From the NCBI GenBank assembly GCA_034509495.1, contig CM067518.1, positions 3,446,028-3,510,027 on the forward strand: 64,000 bases of DNA. Direction: 5' to 3'. Each line of letters begins with the position of its first letter. Positions within the stretch are counted from its first letter, which is position 1. Below the pieces are notes generated by a model that saw only the letters and a list, made by a program, of their open reading frames with translations, was not told the DNA's origin and made no database searches. This stretch comes from Acestrorhynchus altus. Its lineage: Eukaryota; Chordata; Actinopteri; Characiformes; Acestrorhynchidae. This document shows, in pieces, positions 21,801-34,440 of the stretch. The position numbers were made by a program, and so were the translations under genes.

Positions 21801-22770
21801 CTCCAGCATTGAAACACGATCACTGTGTTGCAAATCAGCCCACAAGCACTGGGTTGAGTTCTAAATCATAGTGTCATGTCGAGGTGATATTGCATCACAA
21901 CTCCAAATGACTCAACTTGACTACTGTGCTTGACTTAATTATTCTTGGCTTGAGGAAGTCTCAAAAATTCACCCCAATCTGATTAGATGAGATCATTCTG
22001 GTATTATCATTTAAAACATAAACAATGAAAAACAACACAGCTTTTGCCACTCAACACATTAAACACCTGCTGAAGTCTGGAAGGTCCTCTAAAGATTCCT
22101 GGGAATGAAGGTGGGCTTGATATTGTATCTCAAAAAGCCCAGAAGAGTGATTGGTCACATTGAAACAGCTCCAAAATGAAGTTGATCTCCAAATGATGGC
22201 ATCCTTTTATATACTCCCAGCAATTTTCAACAAGACAATCATTGAGGTGGAACCCAGTCCTGTCACAATAACTAAGTTTTGGGACTAATACACCGTCCTA
22301 GAAATGACTGTGAGAAATGATAATATTGTCATCTTAAGACCATTAATACCATGATATAATAGCAAAATATTGCAATCTCTTTCAAGCAGTTAAGTTTTTA
22401 TAATTAAGAGTAGTCAAGCATTAAAGGTAAAGCTGCCTAAAGAAAACGAGGTAGACAACAGGACCATTTCAGAAAATGCTTACAGCTGATTCGTTGCCGA
22501 ACCGAAGGGGCAGTGGGAGTTAGTGTATGCCAGTGTATGTGTACGGAAAAACCCACTGCACTTGTTTCCTACCCGACAGACGTCACGTAGATTTGAGCTC
22601 CACTCAAACAGAGAGCAGACAAGCGAATAGATCAGCGTGACTGGCTCAAACATGTAATTGGGTACCTGTTCAGTACCCGTTCTTCTGACAGTGTAAACGA
22701 CTGTATTACAAACCAGCTCTAAAGCTTATCAGCAGAATTTTATGTCTTGCTTCGTCTGTTTTGAGCACTA
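21800..22770. other. intron 1, nothing recognised
   Basis: Unique-looking AT-rich sequence. Confidence 0.5.
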
Positions 22771-22779
22771 CAACTACTA

Positions 22780-23130
22780 GAACGGGGGTCCCCATTCCTG
22801 CTCCTGCAGCCATGGTTGTCTGAAAGTGGAGAATGCAAGCTGACTTGCTGCCCACAGTGTCTCACAAGGCAGTTTGATGATGAATGTCTCTATAACCAAC
22901 TCACAAAGGCAACAATACATTCTCACATTGACAAGATATCAACATCTCAGCGTTACAGCTGTACTTGTAGGCAGCATTTCTTACGGTTCAGGCACAATCC
23001 TTCCTACTGGTTTAAACTCCAGTCCAAATTTAACTCCTGAAGGCAGTAATTAGTTGGATCAGGTGGGGTGGATTAGGCTTGAATCTAAAGTCTGCATGAA
23101 GATAGCTTTACAGGAGCAGGGTTGATGACA
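22780..23130. mobile_element. possible palindromic MITE remnant
   Basis: GGGGGTCCCCATTCCTGCTC at the left and TTTACAGGAGCAGGGTTGAT at the right are roughly complementary, with GGATCAGGTGGGGTGGATTA between. The match is loose. Confidence 0.4.
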
Positions 23131-24640
23131 CCTGATCTTGATAGTTAGATAATGAAGACTTGAATGATCAATCAAAGACCACTTTTCTGACCGTTTGCTT
23201 TTTCTGAAACTTCATCTGATCCCCGATTCTCATCATTCCAGGACCACAGCAGTAGGATATTACTTCTCCAGCTTTTCCTATCCTACCATTTACTCTGGAT
23301 GATTGCACAGCTGAAGGTTGTGGAAGAAAGTATGGTGTTTTGCACAAGTAGATGGGAGTCAGTAAGACTCCACTACTGACCTTTTGGTCAACCCTAACAC
23401 TAAACATATTCCACATTCTTGAAAATACAGGTAACGATTGGTTCTTGGTTTGGGTAATATGGTTCTAGGAAAAAATATTCAGAAGGTATCTTGAGAGGAT
23501 TCGATAGGGTTAACTGATACAGAACATTAATGAACATTATGTAGTGGTTCATTATGCAGAGTTTGATCCTTAGATCCACAGCCAGGATGCTGCAGAAATA
23601 TTGCTGGATGAGGCCCACAGCCAGCTACACTGCGGCAATGTTGGATGAAGCCTGAGGTTCATTAAGCCTTAAAAATGTTCTTCAAATATACCTCTAAGAA
23701 ATCCTTTCCTTGAAGGTCCTTTATGGAGTCAAACGCAACTCTTCTATGAAACTGTTCCAAGAAACGAATAATTTTTTGGCATCTTTAGTGCATCATCACT
23801 TCTCACTTGGACTTGCAAGGTTGAGACCTAGCTGAAGATGTGTTCCTCCTGTCACTCCTGACACTTTTTTCTGCTGCAGTCGGGAGCAGCTCTCCAAAGC
23901 TCTCCACAGGGATTCCTGGGAGAGAATGTGGGCACAGAACCAAGAGTGTGAGTGTATGAGCGATCTTTAAACAAAGCTCACTCGGGCCTGAGCAAACAGA
24001 GGGACGCCAGACGCTGGCAGGTACGCCATCTGTCCGAGGAGAGCCCTTTGATTTTTCCACAATAGAGCCGTAAGACACCAGGAGAGAGAAAGACTGAGTG
24101 AAAGCAGGAGAAAAAATGGAGCAATCGACAAGTCAAACAATCTCTGATGAAACAAAAGAGGCCTGTAAGGCAGAGGTGTGTGTGTATGTGTGTGTTGGAG
24201 GTTGGGGGGGGGTGCTTTGCGAGTGCTTGATTGACTATCGCCGGGGAGATTTCAAGGTTCTGCTGAAAGGCCTGTCTCATCTCCTGCTGGCAAAGCCTCT
24301 CACTCAGAGCCTTGACAAGCAACTCAAAATGTGGGGTCCATGTGAATCAAGCAGTACAATTACTGACCCATGATCAGTCACCTTATGCTTATTTATCCTA
24401 GTGATATAAATATGTCTATATTAGGACTGTCAGCCATAATTTTAAACCACTGAGATGTGAAGTCAACAACATTGGTTACTGGTTTTAATGCCACCTGTCA
24501 AGGGCTGGATATATTATACAGCAAATGAACCATCAGTTCTTGAAGTTCATGTGTTGAAGCAGGAAAAATAGACCAGCGTAACAATGTGAAAGTCTCTTAA
24601 TAGAAGAAAACTGATGTTCTAGATGACTTGGTCAAAACAT
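23130..24640. other. intron 1, nothing recognised
   Basis: Contains a short TG-rich run at 24176-24200 and scattered short ORFs without motifs. Confidence 0.5.
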
Positions 24641-24945
24641 CTCCAAAGCATCAGGCAGCTCTTATGAGGCGCTCGCGGGTTATGCATTGGCACCTACAGA
24701 AAGGGTTCTGAAAACGGACATCCAGTGAACCAGCAACAGGCTCATGGGCACCCAAGACTCAGCGATGCTCACGAAGGTCCCACCTCACAACTTACAGGGC
24801 TGTAACATGCTGGTGCCAGATATCACGGGACACCTTCAGAGGTCACGAGGAGTCCACGCATCGAAGTTTCCAAGCTGTATTGGTGGTGTGAAAGGGACCT
24901 ACACAGTATTACACAGGTGGTCTTATTGTTATGACTAGTGTGCAT
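24640..24945 (+). mobile_element. internally deleted Tc1-derived MITE, copy B
   Basis: ACCAGCAACAGGCTCATGGG and CCCAAGACTCAGCGATGCTC (N-terminal side) run directly into ACGAAGGTCCCACCTCACAA and CACCTTCAGAGGTCACGAGG (C-terminal side). The end is GTGGTCTTATTGTTATGACT. The catalytic core is absent. Confidence 0.72.
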
Positions 24946-26078
24946 GACAGAATGTAAAGGAGACGACACAAACATGGTTTTGCTCTGTTCAGTTCAACAT
25001 CACAACATGCCGTTGTGATTGTCAGTGAAAACTGGAACCTCTAAGGGCTAAATATGTTAATATGAAGGGCAGTGCTTGAAAGCAAACATCTCTAATCTTC
25101 TCTCTTCCCTGCAACCAAGACTCAGTATTACACACTGGGGCACGGCACAGTCAACTGCTACTGTTGCCCCTGGAAACAGGAGGAGGGCCCCGATGTAGAG
25201 ACACATTTCAAAGCAGACCGATGGGAAGAGCACGCGAGGATATGGCTTTCCTTACACAGCTCTCAGAGCATTATTAGCCTATATATTTACTTTGTGCTCC
25301 TATTTGGCATGTCATTCCCACAAGGTGGGGAATTATTTTGAATCTTGCATGCTTTCTAGAAAGCAGTCCTTGATGCTTTCTTGACGCTTGTCTTCATTAT
25401 TAGTATCTCATACTGTTACTTGTTCTGCCAACTCTGTGGAACTTACATTTTTCCATGAATTTGTCAAACGAATGTGGCCTATTTCGTTTTGGCCAACTTT
25501 TTGGAAGTGAAAGTCTCTTTGCACGTTGAGTCAATGATATCATCGTGTCACCGTCAATACAGCCCAACCTTACCCTGCAGTTATTAGTGGCATTCCAAGT
25601 CCAAGGCTGCAGGGTTGTAGCCTATTGGTCAAACAAATGGATTCATGTGGAACAGTCGAGGCTGCATAGTGACATCACCAGAAATTCAACACATGCACAA
25701 CCAATTTAAAACATGTTCCACTGTTCCAAAGGGAAGGAATTTCCTTTTCCTTCAATTTGGAACAGCCTCCTGTGACGCAGTGACCGAGAAAAGCAGCCTA
25801 CCTCGGCTGAGCCTGAGCATGTGCCCGTGGAGCTACTCCATGTCTCCTCTCTCCGTTTATGTCCTTCTCTTTTATATGTTATCAGTATATATCAGTTATC
25901 AGTATCTAGCCATGTCCCTTTTGTTAGAGTTCCTAGATGTTCAATGTTCAGACTCTGTAGCCCTTCCAGACACTCCTTGTCAGGTCAACTACTCATGTGC
26001 CAGGGTGTAGGATATCCTGACACCTTGTCCATGTTCATGGTCATGCCTGTATGGCAGCCTGTGTTCTGTTAATGGTTG
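24945..26078. other. intron 1, nothing recognised
   Basis: The 121-aa and 83-aa plus-strand ORFs near 25645-26072 show no domain I recognise and no splice support. Confidence 0.5.
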
Positions 26079-26079
26079 G

Positions 26080-26225
26080 GTTGGTGATGGATGACACCAC
26101 ATCCTACCAACAGACTGGGGTTCAATTCACAATCTGGGTCAATACGCTGCCCTCCACCAATAAAGCAAGACACCTAACACCACAATGGCCCTCCTCTGCA
26201 ATACATGCAACCTAGTAAACTGCTA
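26080..26225 (+). mobile_element. tRNA-derived SINE fragment
   Basis: GACTGGGGTTCAATTCACAA (box-B region) followed by AAGACACCTAACACCACAAT and TGGCCCTCCTCTGCAATA matches the SINE at 15885 but lacks the tail. Confidence 0.7.
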
Positions 26226-27110
26226 TGGAGAAGAGCTTCATTTTTATAAGTTTAGATCTTTTCTCAAAAGTGGGTTCACCCAGGGCACCATTCAAGCTAG
26301 AACTGCCACTACTGAAGAACGTTTAGTAATGAAAACTTCCTTCCACTCATCCTTGTTTTCAAGGTCCTGTGCATTCAGCTGCATCAAAGACACAAGCTGT
26401 ACTTGGCGGAATCTTTTGCTCTTCAGTAACAAAAATAAACAGCAACTAAGTGAAGGCATTATAGGGAGAGAAAACATGGCACTGGAAATGTGCATTCCAT
26501 AAAGCTGGATGAATACCAGAGTCCCTGGAAGAGATAGGATAGAATGATCTAGGGCAGTGCTTTCCAAACTGGGGTCTAGGTCCCCCGAGGGTCCTCATGG
26601 TGATGACAGAGAGCCTACAGCAAAATGAAATTCCTTTTTTAATCTTCTACAGACCAATCCTGCATTATGAACTCATAAGGTGCTTTGAGCCCAAGTTAAG
26701 TTAAAATGCACCTTCCGATTGTGTACATTGTACTTCACTGTAAGCAGCTGTATGGTTCAACCAACCAGTAATAACATGCCTAAAATCAGGTGCCTTTTGG
26801 GAGCAATCTAGCTTTGGTCTGACTCTATGTATGGATTGTTAACCCTTATTGGTCTGAATCTAGGACAGGAAAGCTGACTCTGGTTGCAGTATTCCAACTT
26901 GAGAAGCACCAAATACTTGTAAATACTAGGTGAGGGATGTTAACCAGGGTCTCTTGTATGTCTATAATTTTATGTAATTGATATTTCATTGAAATAACAT
27001 ACTAATACTGAATCAGCGATGGGTGTTGTTCCACATTTCTGGGAGTTGGGATATTTTTAGCCCTAAATGAAGGTCTATTTTTGATATATTCCATTTGTCA
27101 TCAACCTCTA
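26225..27110. other. intron 1, mostly unrecognised
   Basis: A short phrase at 26555-26575 (GGGCAGTGCTTTCCAAACTG) resembles the end of a common fish MITE. The rest is unrecognised. Confidence 0.45.
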
Positions 27111-27114
27111 GAAG

Positions 27115-27520
27115 AAGGAGAGCAATGTCTGAATCTAGATGAGAATTACCAGTCCTAGGTCTAAATCTAGACTAATCATTCTATATCTACATCAAAATCT
27201 AGATCACAGTGGTGTCTTGAAGGACTGAATGTAGATCTAAGAAGAACAAGCATTTGTAGGTCTAGAAAGTCTGAATCTAGGTGAAAAGACCTAGAGTTAG
27301 AAAGGCTGAATTTAGATTGTGTGAAGACACCATCGTATGGTGTTAGTAGATTGGACAATTGCTCAGAAGAGCTGAGCTAAACTCTGACTTCACTTTGTCT
27401 GACTATACATAACGACCGCCTGCTCTTGTACCAGAAAGAACTGGTGCTACTAGGTCTGAGTCTTAGGTGAAAAAAGCTGGTCCTAGCAGGTCTGAACCTA
27501 TGTGAGAAGAACTTGAGCTA
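27115..27520. repeat. degenerate minisatellite with CTGAATCTAGGTGAGAAGA-type unit
   Basis: Variants of TCTGAATCTAGGTGA recur near 27128, 27220, 27275, 27306, 27458 and 27490 with irregular spacing of about 40 bases or multiples. Divergence is high. Confidence 0.5.
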
Positions 27521-27942
27521 CTCCACCTGGAAAAAATCTGGTGACCACCTCAATGTAGATAAAACGGGTCCAGAAAAGTGGTGTGGACTGATGTTGGAGG
27601 AGAACACTATGGTCAGGCTAAGGTGAGGTAAGCAGAGACAGTAGAAGCTATTCAGACGAAGTCTAGGTGAGGTGCACAGGCAGTGTTTGGGCTGAGCTGC
27701 TGTGATGTCGGTGGGAAGACGGGCCGCCACACACCACCAGAAATGATGAATGCGATGCTGCTTTTTCACATTATCCCGTTATTGTACCCTCGCTGAATCT
27801 GCTGACGTGAATCATACTAGCATGTGTGGCACCTCATGAGTGTCAGCGTTATGCATTGCAGGTGGCATCTCAAATGAACAGCACATTTCAATTGATCTGG
27901 ATGCGCAGACACGGCAGGGCTCCGGCACAGAGCTTCAGAAAG

Positions 27943-27994
<52 letters not shown>

Positions 27995-28140
27995 GGAGCG
28001 GGAGGAAGGAAGAGCGATGCAATGGGGAATGACAAAAACACCTAAAAGGAGATGAGGAAGAAAGACAGAAATAGACATAGGAAGACTGAACCAGAAGCAA
28101 GATGAGTAGCTGAGCGAGAGAGAGAGGTGCTTAGAAAGAT
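27520..28140. repeat. intron 1 with (GA)n at 27948-27992
   Basis: One perfect GA run of 45 bases. The flanks are unrecognised. Ser/Leu and Arg/Glu ORFs derive from the run. Confidence 0.85.
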
Positions 28141-28149
28141 CCATAGACC

Positions 28150-28310
28150 TAAATTACACTAATAAAAATAAAGGTACTTCAAAGGGTTCTTTGAGCGATG
28201 CCACAGAAGAACCAGTTTGGTTCCGTATAGGCCCTTTGCACCAAAAGAACTTGAAGTGGATCTTCTCCGGCTTATAAGAACCTTGGTGTTTTTAGAACCA
28301 TTTACTGTTT
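28150..28310. mobile_element. GGTTCTTT-type short repeat, copy 1
   Basis: AAAGGTACTTCAAAGGGTTC, then CCACAGAAGAACCAGTTTGG and AAGAACCTTGGTGTTTTTAG, form the palindromic repeat built on GGTTCTT and AAGAACC common in fish introns. Confidence 0.6.
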
Positions 28311-28960
28311 ACACCAGTTTTAGTGGAACCGAAGATGCAACACAGAATGCGCCATCAATAGAGGGCGCTGCCCAGCGTCGATAAACGGAAGTGAGAAGAT
28401 GGTAGCGCGTATAGACGACCTGCGAGCATTTGTGATGTTACAGATGTTTGTTTTTCTCCAAAATGCAAACATGGACGAAACAAGATGTAGAAGACTGCGA
28501 CGTGCGAGACAAATGGTGTAATCTGTACAACTAGACACACCAAAAGTGGTTTGCACGGAAAAACCTATGAATTTTTGGTTCCCGCTGCAATCAAACTCTT
28601 CAGGTTCTGGAGCTCATTTTTGATGGTGGAAATGTGCCGAATGGTTCATACTTAGGTTCATGAACCACAACGTCACCTGTTCCACATTGGAGAGAACCAT
28701 GGAGAAAACTTTACACCTGAAATTCCGAACCAAGGTTCATGTATTTGTTACATTGTTTATATTTGATCTGGGTTACTTTGGTGACACATTAAAGAAGTTT
28801 GGTACATCTTGTCGGCATCACCTACATGGGCTCCATCTCCTTATACTTGACAATAATTGGTTTATAGAGGGGAGCACGTCTGATGCTGGTGTGTTGTGAA
28901 TTCAGCAAGACACCTTTCCAGATGCCAAACTGAAAGGTCCGAAGCTCTAGACCAAACAAG
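28310..28960. other. intron 1, nothing recognised
   Basis: A partial CTCF-like core TAGAGGGCGC lies at 28358-28367; no other feature is recognised. Confidence 0.4.
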
Positions 28961-29215
28961 GTAGGTGTGAAGGACCCTTTAAGGTTTTTCACACTCTTTC
29001 AGAAATCTCTGTTATAAACACAGTGTTTATTGAGCCAAACGTCAGTCAGAATGTAGGTGAGAAGAGCTGCCAAAGGAGCTTTACATCAAGTGAAGGTTCT
29101 TTACACTCTTCACACATCTCTATCCAAACATGGCTTTTTTATTGAACCAAACCTGGTTCTTCCATGACTTTCCACGGTTCTTCACTGAAAGAACCATTGG
29201 AAACATCATTCTGAA
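28960..29215. mobile_element. GGTTCTTT-type short repeat, copy 2
   Basis: Repeated GTGAAGGTTCTTTACAC, AACCTGGTTCTTCCATGAC and GGTTCTTCACTGAAAGAACC phrases relate it to copy 1. Boundaries are unclear. Confidence 0.5.
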
Positions 29216-30550
29216 ATAGAGACAAAACTCAGATCACCTTCACTTTCGCATCGTAGCACCACATTCCTGCCATATCCATCCAAATGTTCTGCCAGTTTAA
29301 TAAAGTAGCACAGACATATGCTGGGAAAAGGCAAGAGAGTCGGGGTGGAACATGAGAAAACAAAAGATGATGCTTCATGTTCCCTTCAAGGAGAAACGAC
29401 AGAGGATGCTGTAGAGCAATTAACCTCACCCTACAAGTGCAAGTGCTGGGTCATCATCTGAAACACACTCGTGTGTGTAGATCACACAGTGATCTAATCG
29501 CAAAAGGTGGTTCTCATTTCCACACACTTTAACACCCTTATTCTGCACCTAACACCTAATAAGAGCATTTTTATCAATAACATAACTTTGGGAGAAGGAC
29601 CACCAAGCTCCTCCACCTGCTCCTTATTTATACCCTCTGCTTCTCACATCGCACTTCACCTTCATGACAAGCAACTTCATACCCACCTCCACCCCATCTC
29701 CACCTTTCTTCTCCAAGGATCACCTTGACTATATATAGAGAAGAATACAACATCTTCTCAAAAAGACACCAGAGCCAGCTTTCCAACCCTAGATTCAGTT
29801 CTACTGGAAGTAACAGTTCCATGCCACATTCTAGGCTTCATAACTCAGGATCAGAGTAACCTACAGACATGATACACCTGATAAGAAAAAAGGGGCGGGA
29901 CTAATGATGTCACCTGCCCAGATATTGGTTGGTAGAGGAAAATGAGAAGGAAGGGGCAGTTTACTTGCTTTTTATTTTATGTATGTTTTGCTCACACAGT
30001 GTTAAAATTTCAGAATAAAAGTCCTGAGAGGGGATCATACTGATACAGACATGAACAACTAAAATATTAATAGAGGACAGTTAGGTTGTTTAACTTTTTT
30101 TGGAGCATTGTCATGTGTTTTGAACAACTTATTATGGTAAATGTCCTTGTCAATGTAATCAATACAATTAATAAATAAAAAAGTATTGCATTTTCTGCTT
30201 GAAAACACTGATGATCAATTTCTGACATAATTTCTAATATACAGTGTAACAGTCCTTATACACCAAAAAAGACAATAATAATAAATATAAGGCACAAGTT
30301 TTTCACATTTTGATCAAAATGTGATGAAATTCACACAGATATTTAAATTCTGTTCATATTTACATCTCAAATGAAGACGGATCTGAGTAGCCTAGGATCT
30401 CCTGGGAATCTGGCGTGTGTGACTGTCTCCTATAAATGCTTTTCAAATTGTTCTGTTGAATAAAAGTACATCAAACTATGAAAAAATCATGCACACCATG
30501 CCTAGGGTTCTAAAGGTTCTTGGATCTCACCTAGAGTCAGTGCTACTGCC
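29215..30550. other. intron 1, nothing recognised
   Basis: AT-rich, unique-looking sequence. Confidence 0.5.
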
Positions 30551-30554
30551 AAAC

Positions 30555-30730
30555 ACGCTGGTATGCAGTGGTCAGTAACTACCACTCCATGAAAGGACAA
30601 CCAGTGAAACACTGGTTCGTAGAAGCTCAGGGAGGTCCCATCTCATCCTTAAGGGATCTGCTGTAACATTGGAACATAACAATTTCCGAGGTCTTGAGGA
30701 ACCCATGCACTGATAGGTGGGCCTAGAATA
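30555..30730 (+). mobile_element. internally deleted Tc1-derived MITE, copy C
   Basis: TATGCAGTGGTCAGTAACTA and AACCAGTGAAACACTGG run into AAGCTCAGGGAGGTCCCATC and TAAGGGATCTGCTGTAACAT. The N-terminal side is thus joined to the C-terminal side as in copies A and B, with a slightly shorter junction. Confidence 0.65.
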
Positions 30731-31440
30731 GATTTGTCAGGTTGTATGTTTTTGTTTCAGTATCAGCAGACAGGTTTTCAGTTTTCATCTCATTTCCCTG
30801 TCTCAGCTTCTTGAGTGTGATGACACTCTCTCACTGAATAGTCTAACATCTGAACATCTGAGACGAGACAGACTCCTATAAAGTGAAGTCCTTGGGTCTA
30901 AGCCAGGAGGGCCAGATACACCGTAAAACAGCTAAACTGTTAAAATACCGTAATAGATGACCTTTGATAGTTTAATGCAGCTCGTGTAAAAGTGCCAACT
31001 TTTTTATCTCCTGCTCTTTCGTATTTATGGCCATTGTAAAAGCCAGTTTTAACGAAATATTTAAGAAATACTGCGGACCATTCAGGGCTCTTCACAGTCT
31101 GCCTTCAGAATACATTCACATGGGATGTTCTGCCTTGGCCTGTGTGACGTATCAGTGATGACCACTTTATTATTCCACAGAAACTTTATTCACTCAGATT
31201 GCAAACTGCACAATATAAATGCCCACGTCTGAATTATTGCACCATAGAGGGTTAAGCATGTTACGTTACACTGATCTATTTATATTATGATCACTTCTGC
31301 AATTTGCAAAATGCACAAAAAAATATTCATAATGTTATTAAAATGCTTTTTTTTAATGAGTAAGAGCACACGGACGATTAACGCTCACACTGCGATACAT
31401 TCGAATCACTTAATGAACTGTAGACCCTACACTACCATAA
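30730..31440. other. intron 1, nothing recognised
   Basis: No recognised element. Confidence 0.5.
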
Positions 31441-31443
31441 ATA

Positions 31444-31893
31444 CACCATGTTCAAATGTTTGCAGACGGTCCAAATAAGTGGATCCTGCTACTTTAAGTT
31501 CCATTAAGCTCCAAGTATCCATTGCTGGCACAGATGTGCAAATGCACACACACCTTGTCTAGTCCCTGTAGAGTGCTGCCAATAGAGCAGGGCTCTCTGG
31601 ATAAAAATGAACCCATTGGCACCGTGCCTAGTGCCAGGTGTGGGCTAGGGGGGTATGAAGTGCCCCAGCAGAAGTTGGGGATGAGGTGGGGTGGTGATCA
31701 TGCCCACACATTGACCTCACTGATGTTAATAGCTTAATGCAATCAAACCCTCACAGCAATTCTCTGAAACCTAGTAGAACACATTCCCTGGACAGTAGAG
31801 ACATTCACGCAAGCGAGATACAAAAGCAAGATACCCTTGACTGCAGAAATGAACGAAGGAGCACGTGTCCCAATACTTTTGTCCACACAGTGA
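31444..31893. mobile_element. CACTATATG-type MITE, fullest copy
   Basis: The element runs from GTTCAAATGTTTGCAGACGG to CCAATACTTTTGTCCACACA. Internal phrases include TTGCTGGCACAGATGTGCAA, GTCTAGTCCCTGTAGAG and GTGTGGGCTAGGGGGGTATG. Its short ends, TTTGT(C/G)GACA-like, face each other. No coding capacity. Confidence 0.7.
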
Positions 31894-32535
31894 AAGTGGA
31901 TTTAAATGTCAATATTAGCACTAAGGTTCCCTAATTTTTTAATTCAATTAAACATTCAATCATTTTTTAATGAAAAAAATAGTGTCTTTCCTATGATTAC
32001 CAGCATGTCCTTTACTAAGAACCGCTCTGCTGTTAGTCTTTTAGCAATACTGGATTTTAAAAGTCACGGGCCAGCTCTACTACAAAGGTCCAGATATAAA
32101 GAGTCCAGAAAACGTGAACCACGCCGAGGCGTTATTTTGACTCCGGGAGGCGAATGCATGCTCCTGCTGTCAAATCCAATCAGATATAAGAGGAAGGATG
32201 GCGCTGGATGAAGAGGTAGCAGTGACTGCTATCTAATCTCCTCAGCGCTGTCTGGGAGAGTGGAGGCTTGCCAGCTTGGCTGCTGCAAGGCTCAGCACAC
32301 ACATGCAAATAGCCTGAGAGGACTGGGATGATGCTCAGAGCTGGTTGATTCAGTACTGACAGATTTCTGCTTTATTAATGACATATGATGATGCAATGGC
32401 TGGTCATTAATTTTCTTCACCTTTGCTTGATTCTCGTACTGTTCGACATGTTCTACAAACTGAAGAATAACAATACTTCAAAAGTGCATTTCCTAAAAGA
32501 GAACACAGCACGGCTGCAGAGCTAAAATGATTCCC
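31893..32535. promoter_or_regulatory. repeat-poor island with octamer motif
   Basis: The part from 32100 to 32480 has no repeat phrases. It contains a perfect octamer ATGCAAAT at 32303-32310, TTTATTAATGACATATGATG and GTCATTAATTTTC. It is a candidate enhancer by inference only. Confidence 0.3.
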
Positions 32536-33063
32536 GCTGGTTGATATGATAACTCAGGTGGTTTCTATAATGTTGGTAAGTGATTATTCTGGTATCTCAG
32601 GTGGTTGCTATGATGTGAACCGATTACTCTGGTATCTCAGGTGGTTGCTATGATGTTAAATTGTTACTCTGGTATCTCAGGTGGTTGCTATGATGTTAAC
32701 TGACTACTACTCTGGTACCTCAGGTGATTGCTATGATGTTAAATTGTTACTCTGGTATCTCAGGTGGTTAATTTGATGTTGGTAAGTGCTTATTTTGGTA
32801 TCTCAGGTGGTTGCTATAATGTTAACTGATTACTCTGGTACCTCAGGTGGTTGCTATGATGTTAAGTGACTACTCTGGTACCTCAGGTGGTTGCTATGAT
32901 GTTAAGTGACTACTCTGTTACCTCAGGTGCTTGCTATGATGTTACATTATTACTCTGGTACCTCAGGAGGTTGCTATGATGTTGCAAAGTGTGTACTGTG
33001 GTATCAATGGTGGTTTCTATGATGTTAAGTGATTACTCTGGTATCTCAGGTGGTTGCTATGAT
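32535..33063. repeat. 40-bp minisatellite, about 13 units
   Basis: The unit is GTTAAGTGACTACTCTGGTA followed by CCTCAGGTGGTTGCTATGAT. Units are well matched, with a few small indels and substitutions. It is not a CRISPR array because there are no unique spacers. Confidence 0.95.
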
Positions 33064-34166
33064 CACCTACTATTATACACTACATTCATTTCCGGACAAA
33101 ATCTGCAAAAATCCACTGCAATGTGGAAACTGCATGTCTGATCAGGAAGCTGTATAGACGTTCAAATCACACAACCTGACTGAACAATCTGCAGTTCTTT
33201 AGGTAACTGAGTAACTGAGTTACAGAATTAATACTTAAATGATGACAATCAAAAATAACAAAAAATATTAGACATCAGCACTCAGTCTGAAATCACTATC
33301 CAAACATATATCCGATGCCAATCGGTGCCATCTTTTTATAAACAATTATCAGCTGATGCTGAGATGGCATAGATCGGATAGCAGGAACTGGGCCAGTATC
33401 AGCAGAGTTAGATATCAGAGATGTTCTCAATCCTTTTATCATCTCCAATTATAATAGCATCAGAGAGATTAACCAAATGAAGCCACTGTTTGTATTTTGA
33501 TTGATGTACAGCACCTCAGGAGAGAGTCGCGCCCTGCTTGTGTTGTAAGGCAACGACGTCATGGGACAACGGCAGGCATCGTTAACAGTAATACTACATT
33601 CATTTCGTTCGATGAATGCAAATGAATGCTGGAGACCGATCAGATGGGAATGAGACGCAGGCGAGTGCTGAACTGCGGAATCCGAATCCGTGCATTCGTA
33701 GCACCTGAACCGTATCTGACCTGACAGTCATGCTATGCTGGCTTCTGCCTGATTGACATTACTGCGGCTGCGAGAGCTGCTGTTACCCGCTGTAACGAAG
33801 AGCAGATATAGGTTGATTAAATATTAAATCGCTGGTTATGGAATGAATTACACTTTACCTACAGCACTGTATTCCTGTCTAATCATTCCACTACTAATCT
33901 TGGGATTTATTCATCATTACCTGCTATTAATTATTGAATAACAACCTCCTTGTGGACCTGGCACGTAACTCACTCACTCACATTAAGGGGGCTGAAGATT
34001 TTCCCAAGGGGGTGCTGTTACCACTCAAATTGGTATTTTGTATTTTGTCTTTGACACTGATTTGTAATTTACGAGAGGAAACCATGCATTATATTGAAGT
34101 TCTTTCATTAAGTTGAAAAGGTGTGTCTTGCTCCCAGGTCAACTTCCAGCAATGGATGCCAGTTAG
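33063..34166. other. intron 1, nothing recognised
   Basis: No recognised element. Confidence 0.5.
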
Positions 34167-34169
34167 ATT

Positions 34170-34305
34170 TTAAAATAAAATAAAATAAAATAAAATAAAA
34201 TAAAATAAAATAAAATAAATAAAATAAAATAAAATAAAATAAAATAATAATAAAAAATAAATAAATAAATAAAATAAATAAATAAATAAATAAATAAATT
34301 AAATA
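34170..34305. repeat. (AAAAT)n/(AAAT)n microsatellite
   Basis: AAAAT units to about 34243, then AAAT units with interruptions. The minus-strand Tyr/Phe/Leu/Ile ORF is a translation of it. Confidence 0.97.
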
Positions 34306-34317
34306 AAGAAGAACAAC

Positions 34318-34440
34318 CAACCTGCAGAGTTTGGTTCCAACCCTAATCTGACACATCTGATCCAGGTAACCAAGGCCTTTGAGGGCATGTAAATATTAGA
34401 AGCAGGTAAACTCTGCAGCTCAGAGCTCAGAAAATATCTT
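34318..34440. mobile_element. palindromic MITE
   Basis: CCTGCAGAGTTTGGTTCCAA on the left answers AGCAGGTAAACTCTGCAG on the right, with AATCTGACACATCTGATCCA inside. It resembles the element at 3455. Confidence 0.65.

Noticed and set aside
25645..26072. Plus-strand ORFs with hydrophobic stretches, possible small membrane protein
   Set aside because: The Leu/Ser/Tyr richness follows from T-rich DNA, there is no initiation or splice context, and no family resemblance.
32535..33063. Possible CRISPR-like array of 40-bp repeats
   Set aside because: The repeats are contiguous with no unique spacers, and the context is a fish intron.
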